DNA of 64,000 nucleotides from Bacteroides cutis (GCF_900241005.1 NZ_OEST01000003.1:434001-498000); one strand, 5' to 3'; counted from the stretch's first letter, positions 18,175-26,119 are shown. Made by a program: numbers and translations. The notes: generated by a model from the letters alone, not told the origin.

Positions 18175-18352
18175 GAAACCCGCGTTTCCTCTTGCAGGGA
18201 ACGCCCGTTTCTTCGAAGGGAAACTCCCGTTTCCTTAAGGAGAAACTTCCGTTTCCATAGAGGGAAACTGTCGTTCCCACAGTAAGAAACCGTCGTTTCC
18301 TTTAGGGGGAACGGAGTTGCCGTTGGTGGAGAACGTCATTTCCCCATAGGGA
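18175..18352. repeat. Array of eight ~22-bp palindromic repeats
   Basis: About eight units start at 18175, 18198, 18219, 18242, 18263, 18286, 18308 and 18330, so the spacing is 21-23 bp. Each is a small inverted repeat of the form GGAAAC-NNNN-GTTTCC; unit 3 is perfect (GGAAACTCCCGTTTCC), the last two are degenerate. The linkers between units differ. The array fills about half of the gap between fimbrillins 2 and 3, which holds no open gene. As RNA it would form a run of short hairpins on either strand. Confidence 0.9.
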
Positions 18353-18402
18353 ATACTTGTTATCTTTGAAAAAGGGTGTTGTCATATCGGGCGGACGAAG
18401 TT

Positions 18403-18433
18403 CTCTTCTCCCTTGATTGCGCAGGGAGAAGAG
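18403..18433. repeat. 11-bp perfect hairpin after fimbrillin 2
   Basis: CTCTTCTCCCT (18403-18413) pairs with AGGGAGAAGAG (18423-18433) across a 9-base loop, 64 bp downstream of the fimbrillin 2 stop codon. No T run follows on the operon strand, so it is not a standard terminator; it may be an mRNA 3'-end or attenuation element. Confidence 0.6.
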
Positions 18434-18496
18434 GGACTCCGGCTACGCCCGTTGTGACATGAATAGTTTCCGTGCTATGCAGGAAAATGGCAGGGA

Positions 18497-19906
18497 TTAT
18501 TCGGCGTCAATGTCGAAGTCGCCACCTGATACCCATTTAGCAAGTTCTGCTGTAATATCGATTCTTTCGAAAGAGAATACTTTGATATTTACGTTGTAAG
18601 AGTATCCGGCTGTGAATACGGTTTGTTCTCCTACTTTATTTTGAACGCTGCTGAATGGCAATGTATAATTTACGGTACCGTTTTTAATTTTGTAAGTTTT
18701 GTTATCTCCAGTGGGATATCCTTCTGTATCGACAACTTTCTGCCGGAGTTTGATTTCCAGTGTCAATTCAGTGTCTCCTTCCGGAATCATCAAGCTTTCT
18801 CCTACCGGAGTCTTGGTTGAATACGTGCCGGCTCCTCCAGGGAAAGAACTTGAGTGGTCTGTACCTGAAGCGTCGAAAGCAACGGGAGCGGTGGCTGTCA
18901 AGGTTTGCATGGCATCTCCACTACGTTCTTGTAAAGCTAAATCTGACGTAGCTGATTCTGTTATAGCGGCTGCATACGGATATGTTTTTCCCCCTTCTAC
19001 TCCGTCAAGAACAATATTCATACCTGTCTTGACGTTTTTGATGGCGATACTTACAACTTCAACGGCAGTGCTGGATTGATCTTCAGCTTGTGCTTCTGCT
19101 GATTTGTTCTCTACCCATGCGCCTGAACCTCCGCCAGCTGTTGCATCCCAATAGTATTTTGCTGCGTCGGCTTTTGCTGCGGTAACAGAGAAAGTCAGTC
19201 GGGTGAGCAAGTGCTTGAACTCCAGAATAGGCTGTATGCCTCTACGTGCAGCCCATGCGCTGAAGCCTCTTTCCGGATCGGCTGCATTGAATGCGGTGAT
19301 GTCACCTGCTTGTACACCGGGATAATTGGCTTCGCTTACTTCTTTGGTTTTTGCACCCAGCAAGTCCTCGGCTCCTGTAATGGTAATTCCAGTTACAGTT
19401 TTGGTAGCGTCGTCAAGGTTAGCTGATAAATCGTCTATATGATACCCGTAGAAGTCCATGTTGCCGGTAGGGTTGTAATATACGGCTTGGATGGTGCTTT
19501 GGTCTTTTAGGATATAGATACTTTTACCGCCTTGCAGTTCATTTCCTGATTGAGTTCCATCCCATGTCTGGGTCGGTGCCTTGAAAGTCAGATTATTAAA
19601 GATATACTCTTTCGGTTCGGTTGTACTTTCACTGTTTGTTGTCTTGTTGGTCGTTCCTTTGTCGTAAGCCACGACATGCAAGGTCTGCCCTTTCCACAGA
19701 TTGGTTTGGTCCGTCATACCGCCTACCGTACCGCTGGAACGGGTGTTTACACTTACCGACGGGGCGTTGATGCCCAGTTCGATGGCTGCCGGCTTGGTGT
19801 TGTTGTCATCCGGATTGGGAGCTACCGCCGGATCATTGTCCTTAGAACAGCTGCTCAATACTGCGAGAGCCATTGCTGCATAGAAAAAATGCTTTTTCAT
19901 AATCAC
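18497..19906 (-). CDS. Fimbrillin-family lipoprotein 2
   Basis: A 469-residue lipoprotein with lipobox LSSC (Cys20) followed by the SKDNDP spacer common in Bacteroides fimbrillins. Fimbrillin-type elements are the stretch starting VYYNPTGNMDFYGYHID (about 138-155), EDLLGA (about 178), LEFKHLLTRLTFSV (about 226-240) and the C-terminal end WVSGGDFDID. The second Met (residue 3, MKKHFF) is an equally possible start. It is 30 bp after fimbrillin 1 and 380 bp before fimbrillin 3, with the palindrome array in that gap. By size and order it could be a major shaft subunit, but this cannot be decided from sequence. Confidence 0.8.
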   Translation of the reverse strand: MIMKKHFFYAAMALAVLSSCSKDNDPAVAPNPDDNNTKPAAIELGINAPSVSVNTRSSGTVGGMTDQTNLWKGQTLHVVAYDKGTTNKTTNSESTTEPKEYIFNNLTFKAPTQTWDGTQSGNELQGGKSIYILKDQSTIQAVYYNPTGNMDFYGYHIDDLSANLDDATKTVTGITITGAEDLLGAKTKEVSEANYPGVQAGDITAFNAADPERGFSAWAARRGIQPILEFKHLLTRLTFSVTAAKADAAKYYWDATAGGGSGAWVENKSAEAQAEDQSSTAVEVVSIAIKNVKTGMNIVLDGVEGGKTYPYAAAITESATSDLALQERSGDAMQTLTATAPVAFDASGTDHSSSFPGGAGTYSTKTPVGESLMIPEGDTELTLEIKLRQKVVDTEGYPTGDNKTYKIKNGTVNYTLPFSSVQNKVGEQTVFTAGYSYNVNIKVFSFERIDITAELAKWVSGGDFDIDAE

Positions 19907-19936
19907 ATAAATTAAAATTAATAATAAAAAAGATAT

Positions 19937-21433
19937 CTAATTCTCGAATTCTCCTTCTCCTATGTCGATGTCGAAATCTCCACCGTTTACCCACGAAACG
20001 GGTTGTACGTCTATCCGTATGTCCTGCGAACCGTGTACGCTGGCGGTGATGGTGTATTCCCGGCTACGCATAAATCCGTAGTTCAGGAAGTTACCGGTGT
20101 TGTCTTTGTTAATGATGATGTCTTTCAGGTTATGTGTCACAGTCGCCTTTACCGGTGGTACGCTTTCATCCCCGTCGCGGTAGTACTCCGTCTCTATGAT
20201 GAGGCGGGCATTGTTTCCCGGTGGCGCCAGAAAGGTTCCCCCTTCCAGTTCGGTAGGCTTGTTCGTTTCTCCCTCTTCCACAGGTGGGTGCTTGGGGTGG
20301 TAGAGGGTGCCGTTTTCGTTCGTCCAGGTCTTTACCCGCCAGGCCGCTTCACCGTTTTCGCCTTCAGAGGGGTCACGGGCAAGTAATTCCGCACGTTCAC
20401 CGTTTTCGGGAAAGTGGGCACCGAGTTGGTTGAGATCATAAGCTGCTACAGTGAAAGTTCCTTTGTGTACTGTTTCCAGCCGTACGGATTTAATACGTAT
20501 AAAGTCGGAAGTTCCACCATTCAATACAGAACGGAACTTCACTTTCACGTATGCCATCTGATGTTGCATGCGTATGATAGGCCAAAGATTGAAATAGGCG
20601 GTATAGGTACTGTAATAATAAGTCTTTACTGTCTTCAACTCGTCGGGGTGCAATTGTTTCAGGCGGTTTACCAGTTCCTGATAGTCTCCGTAGTTCTTGT
20701 CGGGAGTCTTTTCAATCTCACTGATCAGTGTGCCCAAGTTGGTTGCGGAGGCGCACATCAAGTCTTGCGAACCGTCTACGGTGACGTCGAAGCTGATGCG
20801 GTCGGTAGTGCGTTGCACATCGCCTATCTGGGCATCGTCATAGCAGTAGGCGAAGAAATTGAACGGGTCGAGTTGTTGCTGTGTACTGTAGTAAGGGGCA
20901 TTGGTGGTACTTATCCAGTTGACGAACGAACCGTTTCCTGCATAACGGGCACGCTTGCCGTGCTCCTTGCATTGTTCGGGACTGAGGTAGGGGTAACCGT
21001 TCTTGTCCCTTTGGGGATTGGCGGCATCTTGCATCATAGGTTCGTCGCAACTGCCGTCTACTAAACAGTAACGTTGATTTATGTCGTCAAGGCGGTGGGT
21101 GGTATAGACATTGTCACCGGCATTGTCGCGTCGGAAAGCATAGATGAAAAACAGGCCTTTCTGCATTCGTTTGCCGTAGTTGTCGGTGTCGGTGGGATCG
21201 ATGACTCCTGTACCACGTGTCAATACATTGTAGACAGGGTCGCAGAAGGCCACCATCACAGGTATCTCGTTTTTGTCACCGGGAAAATCCGGTTCATCGG
21301 GGAGGACAGGTGTTTCGTCACCGGTGTACAGGTTGCCGCAACTGTAAAGGGTCAGCAACAGTACAAATGGCAATAAGAAACGAATTCTCATTGTATTGAG
21401 TGGGCTATATGTAGGTGATAATCGGTTTATCAT
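19937..21433 (-). CDS. Fimbrillin-like lipoprotein 1
   Basis: A 498-residue lipoprotein. The lipobox is LYSC after the hydrophobic stretch RIRFLLPFVLLLTL. The ATG at 21433 overlaps the upstream stop codon (ATGA), which favours this start. The internal Met at 21391 gives a tighter signal peptide and is a real alternative. Mature sequence shows fimbrillin-like features: MVAFCDPVYNVLTRG early, NFFAYCYDDA (about 193), SQDLMCASATN (about 217), a MQHQMAYVKVKF strand (about 283) and the end WVNGGDFDIDIG. It is probably an accessory or tip-type subunit, since it is larger than the other fimbrillins. Confidence 0.75.
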   Translation of the reverse strand: MINRLSPTYSPLNTMRIRFLLPFVLLLTLYSCGNLYTGDETPVLPDEPDFPGDKNEIPVMVAFCDPVYNVLTRGTGVIDPTDTDNYGKRMQKGLFFIYAFRRDNAGDNVYTTHRLDDINQRYCLVDGSCDEPMMQDAANPQRDKNGYPYLSPEQCKEHGKRARYAGNGSFVNWISTTNAPYYSTQQQLDPFNFFAYCYDDAQIGDVQRTTDRISFDVTVDGSQDLMCASATNLGTLISEIEKTPDKNYGDYQELVNRLKQLHPDELKTVKTYYYSTYTAYFNLWPIIRMQHQMAYVKVKFRSVLNGGTSDFIRIKSVRLETVHKGTFTVAAYDLNQLGAHFPENGERAELLARDPSEGENGEAAWRVKTWTNENGTLYHPKHPPVEEGETNKPTELEGGTFLAPPGNNARLIIETEYYRDGDESVPPVKATVTHNLKDIIINKDNTGNFLNYGFMRSREYTITASVHGSQDIRIDVQPVSWVNGGDFDIDIGEGEFEN

Positions 21434-22770
21434 ATTTCAATGTCAATGTCTCCATCCGGATTAGTTGGGTCAGCGGGAATCCAACCCATACCATTGTCGT
21501 CGGGTACTATCTGGTCTTTCTCTATGATCAGTGGGAGATCCACTTCTACATTCACGTCATCTTTGCTGTAGCGCATATAGGTCTTGCCGTTGCGTATCTC
21601 GACAAGGCGTTCCGCTATCAGTTCATCCCGTATGTTGATACCGGCGTAGATATAGCGTCCAGTTCTTTTGGGACTTCCTGTTTCGTCTAATACCTGGTTG
21701 CCCTTGTCGTCCAGCAGGTCGGACCATACCTTTACGGCTACCTGTACGATGCCCGGACCGTTGAGGTGGTTCTTGCTACCGCTGGGAATTACTCCCAGTG
21801 TGTTGAAGCGGGCGGTACAACGGTAGGTGTCTTCTGACTCTTTCACAAAGTCTTGTTGTGTGTCGTCTTCTCCGGTGCGAGGTTCTATGTCTTGCTCGTT
21901 TTCCGGTTTCACTATCTTGTACGCCATGCGGTAGAGCTTGGTGGTGTCCAGATAGGCTTCGCTGATGTTGAAACGTCCGCATATTCCGGATAACTCTACG
22001 ATAGGGGAGTCAATGTCGTCTATGTCTATCTTTTCTCTATTTTTATTTGCTTTTAGTTGTATTTTGAAAGTAATGTTTACCTTCAGACTGATACGTTGCA
22101 TATCGAAGTCAATGATGGTTTCTTGTCCCGAATTGACATTGACCCCTTTCTTCACGGCATGATAAATGGGTGTGGTAATATTTTCCAAATATTCATAGTT
22201 GGGATTGAAGTCTGGCAGGTCATTGTCATTTACGATGTCAGGTTTCTTGTTCCCCATACTTTTGATATGTAGGTAGAGTTCGTTTACCCTGGTTTGAGTA
22301 TTGTTGATGTAGTTTTCTAAATTGTCTATCTCAATAGCAGTTCTTTCCGCTGTTTCAGGTTCAGATATAGGGACTGTACCTTCTCTCTTAGTATTGGCTG
22401 ATATTTTCTGGTTATTGATGGCGAAGATATTGTATTCTCCACCCCGCAAGTAAAATGTATGGTTACTATTTGCTTCACTCTCTGAAAGTTTGGAGGAGCT
22501 CTGTTGATAGGTGATATTGTTTTCTTTAGTGGGGTCCTTAGAAGTATCAGCTATACCGTGAGTACGCCAAGTGTTGATGATACGACTTGCCACAATGTTT
22601 ACTTCGTCGGGAATATCTGCTTTATTGACGTTATTCCAATTGAAACGTGCACGCACATTTGCTACGTGCGGATGTTCTACTTCCGGACAAAGTTCTACAG
22701 AGGTACAGGCTGATATTCCACATAGCGTGAAAAGTAGCGTCAGGAGATATGTAAGATACTGTCGCTTCAT
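21430..22770 (-). CDS. DUF5119-like fimbrial lipoprotein
   Basis: A 446-residue lipoprotein with lipobox ISAC (Cys22). The mature start, CTSVELCPEVEHPHVANV, then an RFNW strand, resembles the DUF5119 family, whose members begin with a Cys, an acidic/His stretch and an F-D/N-W strand and are encoded beside fimbrillins. The middle is Asn-rich. The C-terminus, WIPADPTNPDGDIDIEI, shares the Trp-to-DID pattern of the fimbrillins. An anchoring role like Mfa2/FimB in Porphyromonas is plausible but inferred. Both its ends overlap neighbouring genes by ATGA, a sign of translational coupling. Confidence 0.7.
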   Translation of the reverse strand: MKRQYLTYLLTLLFTLCGISACTSVELCPEVEHPHVANVRARFNWNNVNKADIPDEVNIVASRIINTWRTHGIADTSKDPTKENNITYQQSSSKLSESEANSNHTFYLRGGEYNIFAINNQKISANTKREGTVPISEPETAERTAIEIDNLENYINNTQTRVNELYLHIKSMGNKKPDIVNDNDLPDFNPNYEYLENITTPIYHAVKKGVNVNSGQETIIDFDMQRISLKVNITFKIQLKANKNREKIDIDDIDSPIVELSGICGRFNISEAYLDTTKLYRMAYKIVKPENEQDIEPRTGEDDTQQDFVKESEDTYRCTARFNTLGVIPSGSKNHLNGPGIVQVAVKVWSDLLDDKGNQVLDETGSPKRTGRYIYAGINIRDELIAERLVEIRNGKTYMRYSKDDVNVEVDLPLIIEKDQIVPDDNGMGWIPADPTNPDGDIDIEI

Positions 22771-24146
22771 TCCATGCCCTCCTTTTCTTTAGTTCCTGTT
22801 TCGATGGGAGAAATGGTATCGTCTTTTGGTTTTACAGCCTCATTCGTTGTAGTGGATACATCGTCTTCTTGCTTTGTATTCTTTCCGTTTTTGTTCTTTT
22901 CCTCTTTCTTTTCCTTATTCTTATTCTTATTTTTTTCCTTATTGGCTCTCCGTTTTACTTTTTCTGCTTCTTTGGCTGCCCGTTTTATTTGTTTGGCAGT
23001 ATCTTGTAATACGGCCTGCCGTTTCAAGGTTTCCTCGTATTCTTTCAGAGTTTTGCGCAGGACTTTTTCTTGTTCGGAACTCAGTGAGTCGGACAGTTGT
23101 ATTCCTAATGAGTCGGCTACATGTTTACGTAATTTCTCTGCAGCTTCTTTCTCTGCTTGCTGTATACGTTCTTCCTGCATAAGTTTCCATTGCTTCAACT
23201 CTTCTTTGTTAAGTAAACTGTCAGGACTACTTCCGCCTTGCTTGCGTATGGCATCGGCAATGGAGTCAATACGTAGACGCATTGCATTAATTTTAGCATT
23301 GATGGCATTGCGTTTTTCGCTGCGTATCTGTATGCGGCGATAAATAGATTCTTTGTATTTGTCTCCAGCTGATATAAAGCGATAGACAAAAGCAATACGT
23401 AAGTCGGTCGGTACAGGAAATGGTACAAGGTGTCCTCCTTTACTTTTATCGGTGAGGTGTGGATAACAATTACTTTCAACGTCATGGATATAAACATCGT
23501 ATGATGTATAGAGCAGACCGATGGAACCACCTAACTCTAAATCTATGTAGTGATTGCGGTATCCATAAAGCGGAGCGGTATAGCCAACACTGATACCTGC
23601 ACCATAGGCGGTACCTTGTTTACCTTCCTTGCCTATCTTGAAATTATAGCTTGAAGCATTGGCATATACTCCCCAATAATAGGCACGATTTTGACGGGGC
23701 TGTTTACGTTGAGTGGTAAATACAGTCTCTTTGAGACGTGTCATCAAGTTGGTATCTTTCGTGACTCCACCACGTTGACGAGTGCGGAAATATTGTCGCC
23801 ATTCCACACGAACGTCAAAAAGATTGAATACTATTGCCGGTTTATATTTTTGGCTTGTGTTCCAGTTCCATTTCAGATTGGTGCTGATGGTACGCTTGTT
23901 TCTGATGGTATTACCTAAATCAAACTCTACGCCAATATTAGGTATTGTCAATAACCAGTCGACTGCGTTTGTTTTAATCCCCCAACGGTTCTTGAAAGAG
24001 ATGACTTCGGCTTTTGCATCTTCTTTTTTACCGCTCGTTACTTGCGCATATACGTCGTTCAAAGTTATTGATAAAAGAAAGCATACTACTATAGTTTTAG
24101 TTAAAAAAAAGTAGAGCCTTTTTTTCTTATATTGTGATAAAATCAC
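22767..24146 (-). CDS. DUF3575 protein with long charged coiled-coil tail
   Basis: First gene of the fimbrial operon, 459 residues. A signal peptide (basic KKKR, hydrophobic core, cleavage near YAQ at residue 35) is followed by a DUF3575-like barrel domain (about 50-270) with KTNAVDWLLTIPNIGVEF, VEWRQYF and an AYGAGISVGYTAPLYGYR stretch. Residues 275-425 form a strongly charged Glu/Lys/Gln helix, probably coiled coil, with a KNKNKEKKEEKNKNG-type low-complexity run. A Ser/Thr/acidic end follows. The tail is absent from the second DUF3575 protein of this operon. Its cellular location is uncertain; periplasmic contact with peptidoglycan is one possibility. Confidence 0.8.
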   Translation of the reverse strand: MILSQYKKKRLYFFLTKTIVVCFLLSITLNDVYAQVTSGKKEDAKAEVISFKNRWGIKTNAVDWLLTIPNIGVEFDLGNTIRNKRTISTNLKWNWNTSQKYKPAIVFNLFDVRVEWRQYFRTRQRGGVTKDTNLMTRLKETVFTTQRKQPRQNRAYYWGVYANASSYNFKIGKEGKQGTAYGAGISVGYTAPLYGYRNHYIDLELGGSIGLLYTSYDVYIHDVESNCYPHLTDKSKGGHLVPFPVPTDLRIAFVYRFISAGDKYKESIYRRIQIRSEKRNAINAKINAMRLRIDSIADAIRKQGGSSPDSLLNKEELKQWKLMQEERIQQAEKEAAEKLRKHVADSLGIQLSDSLSSEQEKVLRKTLKEYEETLKRQAVLQDTAKQIKRAAKEAEKVKRRANKEKNKNKNKEKKEEKNKNGKNTKQEDDVSTTTNEAVKPKDDTISPIETGTKEKEGME

Positions 24147-24183
24147 TTTTTTTAAAATAAGTTTTTTTGTTCGTTTGCGACAT

Positions 24184-24214
24184 CAAAAATAAATGCTTTA
24201 TTAGTATATGCAAA
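24184..24214 (-). promoter_or_regulatory. Promoter of the fimbrial operon
   Basis: On the minus strand TTTG (24214-24211) is followed after 19 bases by TATTTTTG (24191-24184), a full Bacteroides consensus promoter. The first fimbrial ATG at 24146 leaves a leader of about 30 bases. No inverted repeats flanking the promoter as in invertible promoters were found. Confidence 0.75.
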
Positions 24215-24284
24215 ACTTTAGATTAACTTTTTTTGAGGGAAATGCTTTTTTTAACGTTCTATATGCAAAAAAGTGTGTTGATTG

Positions 24285-24320
24285 AATAAATTTGTCACTG
24301 TTTTCCGTGACAAATTTATT
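24285..24320. repeat. 14-bp perfect palindrome upstream of fimbrial promoter
   Basis: AATAAATTTGTCAC (24285-24298) pairs perfectly with 24307-24320 across 8 bases, about 70 bp upstream of the fimbrial -33 box. It may be a regulator-binding site or a second terminator for the genes upstream; the sequence alone does not decide. Confidence 0.5.
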
Positions 24321-24333
24321 AAGGTAATAAAAA

Positions 24334-24371
24334 GAAAAGTGTAAATCCTATTCTAAGAATTTACACTTTTC
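24334..24371 (-). terminator. Terminator of the glyoxalase/basic-protein transcript
   Basis: GAAAAGTGTAAAT and its perfect 13-bp complement, with a 12-base loop, are followed on the minus strand by TTTTTATT. It lies 17 bp past the stop of the small basic protein gene and insulates the fimbrial operon. Confidence 0.8.
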
Positions 24372-24387
24372 CATTAAAAAAATATTT

Positions 24388-24576
24388 TTACTTTCCTTTA
24401 TGCCGATTTGCACGTTTCTTACGGATTTCTGCTTTCATCTTTGCGGCTCCAGAGCCGTGCAGACCGGTGATGTAGGTCTTCTTTTTGGCTTTAGTTTTTA
24501 TTTTGTTTTCTTCTTTAGGCTTGTCTTTCTTACCTTTGAAAACAATACCGCCCATCATTGCTTCTTCTATACTCAT
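24388..24576 (-). CDS. Small Lys-rich basic protein
   Basis: A 62-residue protein, about one-third Lys/Arg. It has a short hydrophobic start (EEAMMGGIVF), a Lys-rich run, then YITGLHGSGAAKMKAEI and a basic end. No signal peptide or membrane segment is seen. It is followed 17 bp later by a good terminator and lies 43 bp after the glyoxalase-like gene, so it is probably a real co-transcribed gene. The charge suggests nucleic-acid or ribosome binding, but I recognise no family and assign no function. Confidence 0.6.
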   Translation of the reverse strand: MSIEEAMMGGIVFKGKKDKPKEENKIKTKAKKKTYITGLHGSGAAKMKAEIRKKRANRHKGK

Positions 24577-24618
24577 TATGAATTGGTTGATCGTTGATAA
24601 TTAATGATTAGGCCACCG

Positions 24619-24996
24619 TTACTTTACCGGGAGGATTTCAATCCAATAATCATCCGGATCATTGATGAAATACAATCCCATGGTAGTATTTTCAAAACAT
24701 ACCCATCCATTTTCTTTGTGATATTGATGCACGGTTTCGTAGTCACCGGCTACACGGAAACAGAGATGACTTTCATTTTCTCCGAGCTCATAGTTCTGCG
24801 GATGATCTTTCAAGTAGGTTAGTTCTAATAGGAATCCTGTGTTACCATCGGTTAGATAAACCAACGTAAAAGAGCCGTCGGACGACTCTTTTCGGTGGTG
24901 TTCCTTGAGCCCCAATGCTTTTTCGTAGAAAGCAATGCTACGTTCCAGATTGGTGACGTTGATATTGAAATGATCAAATTTACTTTTTATTTCCAT
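24619..24996 (-). CDS. VOC-family protein, glyoxalase I-like
   Basis: A 125-residue cytoplasmic protein with the two beta-alpha-beta-beta-beta modules of the vicinal oxygen chelate fold. Candidate metal ligands sit where glyoxalase I has them: His9, Glu58, His77 and Glu120 (the E. coli GloA pattern is His5, Glu56, His74, Glu122). FYEKALGLKE and FINDPDDYWIEI are typical lactoylglutathione lyase segments. It may detoxify methylglyoxal, though the thiol used in Bacteroides is not clear from sequence. It lies 14 bp downstream of the DUF4468 gene, probably in one transcript with the small basic protein. Confidence 0.85.
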   Translation of the reverse strand: MEIKSKFDHFNINVTNLERSIAFYEKALGLKEHHRKESSDGSFTLVYLTDGNTGFLLELTYLKDHPQNYELGENESHLCFRVAGDYETVHQYHKENGWVCFENTTMGLYFINDPDDYWIEILPVK

Positions 24997-25010
24997 ACTG
25001 TAATGGGAAT

Positions 25011-26078
25011 TTATTTAATGGTTGCTTTTATTATTTCACCTACGTAGGTTCTCGGCATTCCATCCATGGCGGCAGGTGAAGGAAGTTTCTTGCATTCTAA
25101 GATAACGGATGGCTCGTCTTTTCCGGTAGGATAGAAACGTATAGTATACTTCTCAGCATTCTCCATTTGTTCGTAAGGTTGGTCGGGTGACAAGATACTG
25201 AAGACAACAGGTTTATCGTTGACTTTGCCCAATGAACCACCAGAGTTGGCTGTCATCATGGTCATGTTGAACGGTTCATTACCGATAACAATTACCAGTT
25301 TGCCGGCTCCTGTTTGAATAGCGTCAGCAGATAACTTGCTGGGAGCAATAACCTTATATTCAGCTGAGGTGGTAGGAGCAGCCGGAGTAGCAGGTACAAG
25401 TGGAGTAGCAGGAATAACTTTCTTTTGAATAATTACCGTTGTTCCGGAGTTTACTATCGCTTTTTCTGCTTTCTTTTCTTCTACTTTTTCTTCTACCGGA
25501 ACTGTTTCTGTGGAGGTACTTAAAGCTTCAGCTGCACTTAAACAAAGCTCATCAACAAAATCCACCGTTTTTCTACGCCATTTGGCAAGTCCACGTACTA
25601 ATTTGGTTTTGGCTTTATTTAAAGCATATTTATCGGTGATCCATTCTTCAGCTGTATATTTCTCTTTTCCGTCTCGATAACTAAAACGGATTTTTTCTAT
25701 CTCGAGGATACATTTTTCCGGTAAAGCAATGATAGATGCAAAATAGTTAATTTTAGTTCGGTCTAATGATAGAGCGCTGGAACTAAATACAATCCATTCA
25801 TCGCCAGTTCCCACGATTAATCCTTTCTCCTCATCAGTATAAACGATGCGACTGGTATTTTCATTTTTAGCTAACCGGCCAGTCAGCCATTCCATCATAC
25901 GGTTGTAGATTTCTTCCTGAGACATTCCAGGGATACTGAATTCTTTACTGAATACTACTTTACCATCTACTTCGGGAACGGCTCCGGCTAAATATTTACT
26001 GTCGTCACGATCTGCATAGAGCATAGTGGGTAAACACAGGCAAAACAATGCCAAAAGAAGTTGTGTCAAATTTTTCAT
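25011..26078 (-). CDS. DUF4468 domain protein, exported
   Basis: A 355-residue protein with a signal peptide ending near LYAD (about residue 22). The DUF4468 domain covers about residues 35-130: VVFSKEFSIPGMSQEEIYNRMMEW followed by a beta-rich part with IVGTGDEWIVF. A low-complexity Val/Pro/Thr/Ala linker (about 195-240) leads to a C-terminal beta domain. DUF4468 proteins are Bacteroidota envelope proteins of unknown function. Its 3' end is 14 bp before the glyoxalase-like gene. Confidence 0.8.
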   Translation of the reverse strand: MKNLTQLLLALFCLCLPTMLYADRDDSKYLAGAVPEVDGKVVFSKEFSIPGMSQEEIYNRMMEWLTGRLAKNENTSRIVYTDEEKGLIVGTGDEWIVFSSSALSLDRTKINYFASIIALPEKCILEIEKIRFSYRDGKEKYTAEEWITDKYALNKAKTKLVRGLAKWRRKTVDFVDELCLSAAEALSTSTETVPVEEKVEEKKAEKAIVNSGTTVIIQKKVIPATPLVPATPAAPTTSAEYKVIAPSKLSADAIQTGAGKLVIVIGNEPFNMTMMTANSGGSLGKVNDKPVVFSILSPDQPYEQMENAEKYTIRFYPTGKDEPSVILECKKLPSPAAMDGMPRTYVGEIIKATIK

Positions 26079-26119
26079 AATAGATATGTTTTATTTTAGT
26101 GATGAATTATAAACTTATG

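Noticed and set aside
18171..18360. CRISPR array at the palindrome repeats
   Set aside because: Units are only about 22 bp, degenerate, palindromic throughout and follow each other without unique spacers; no cas gene is in the window.
22774..23343. 189-codon plus-strand frame, Ser/Phe/Cys rich
   Set aside because: Mirror image of the Lys/Glu-rich coiled coil of the first fimbrial gene; low-complexity composition explains the lack of stops.
24184..24320. Invertible (phase-variable) promoter of the fimbrial operon
   Set aside because: The palindrome arms at 24285-24320 enclose only 8 bases, and I found no matching inverted pair on both sides of the promoter.
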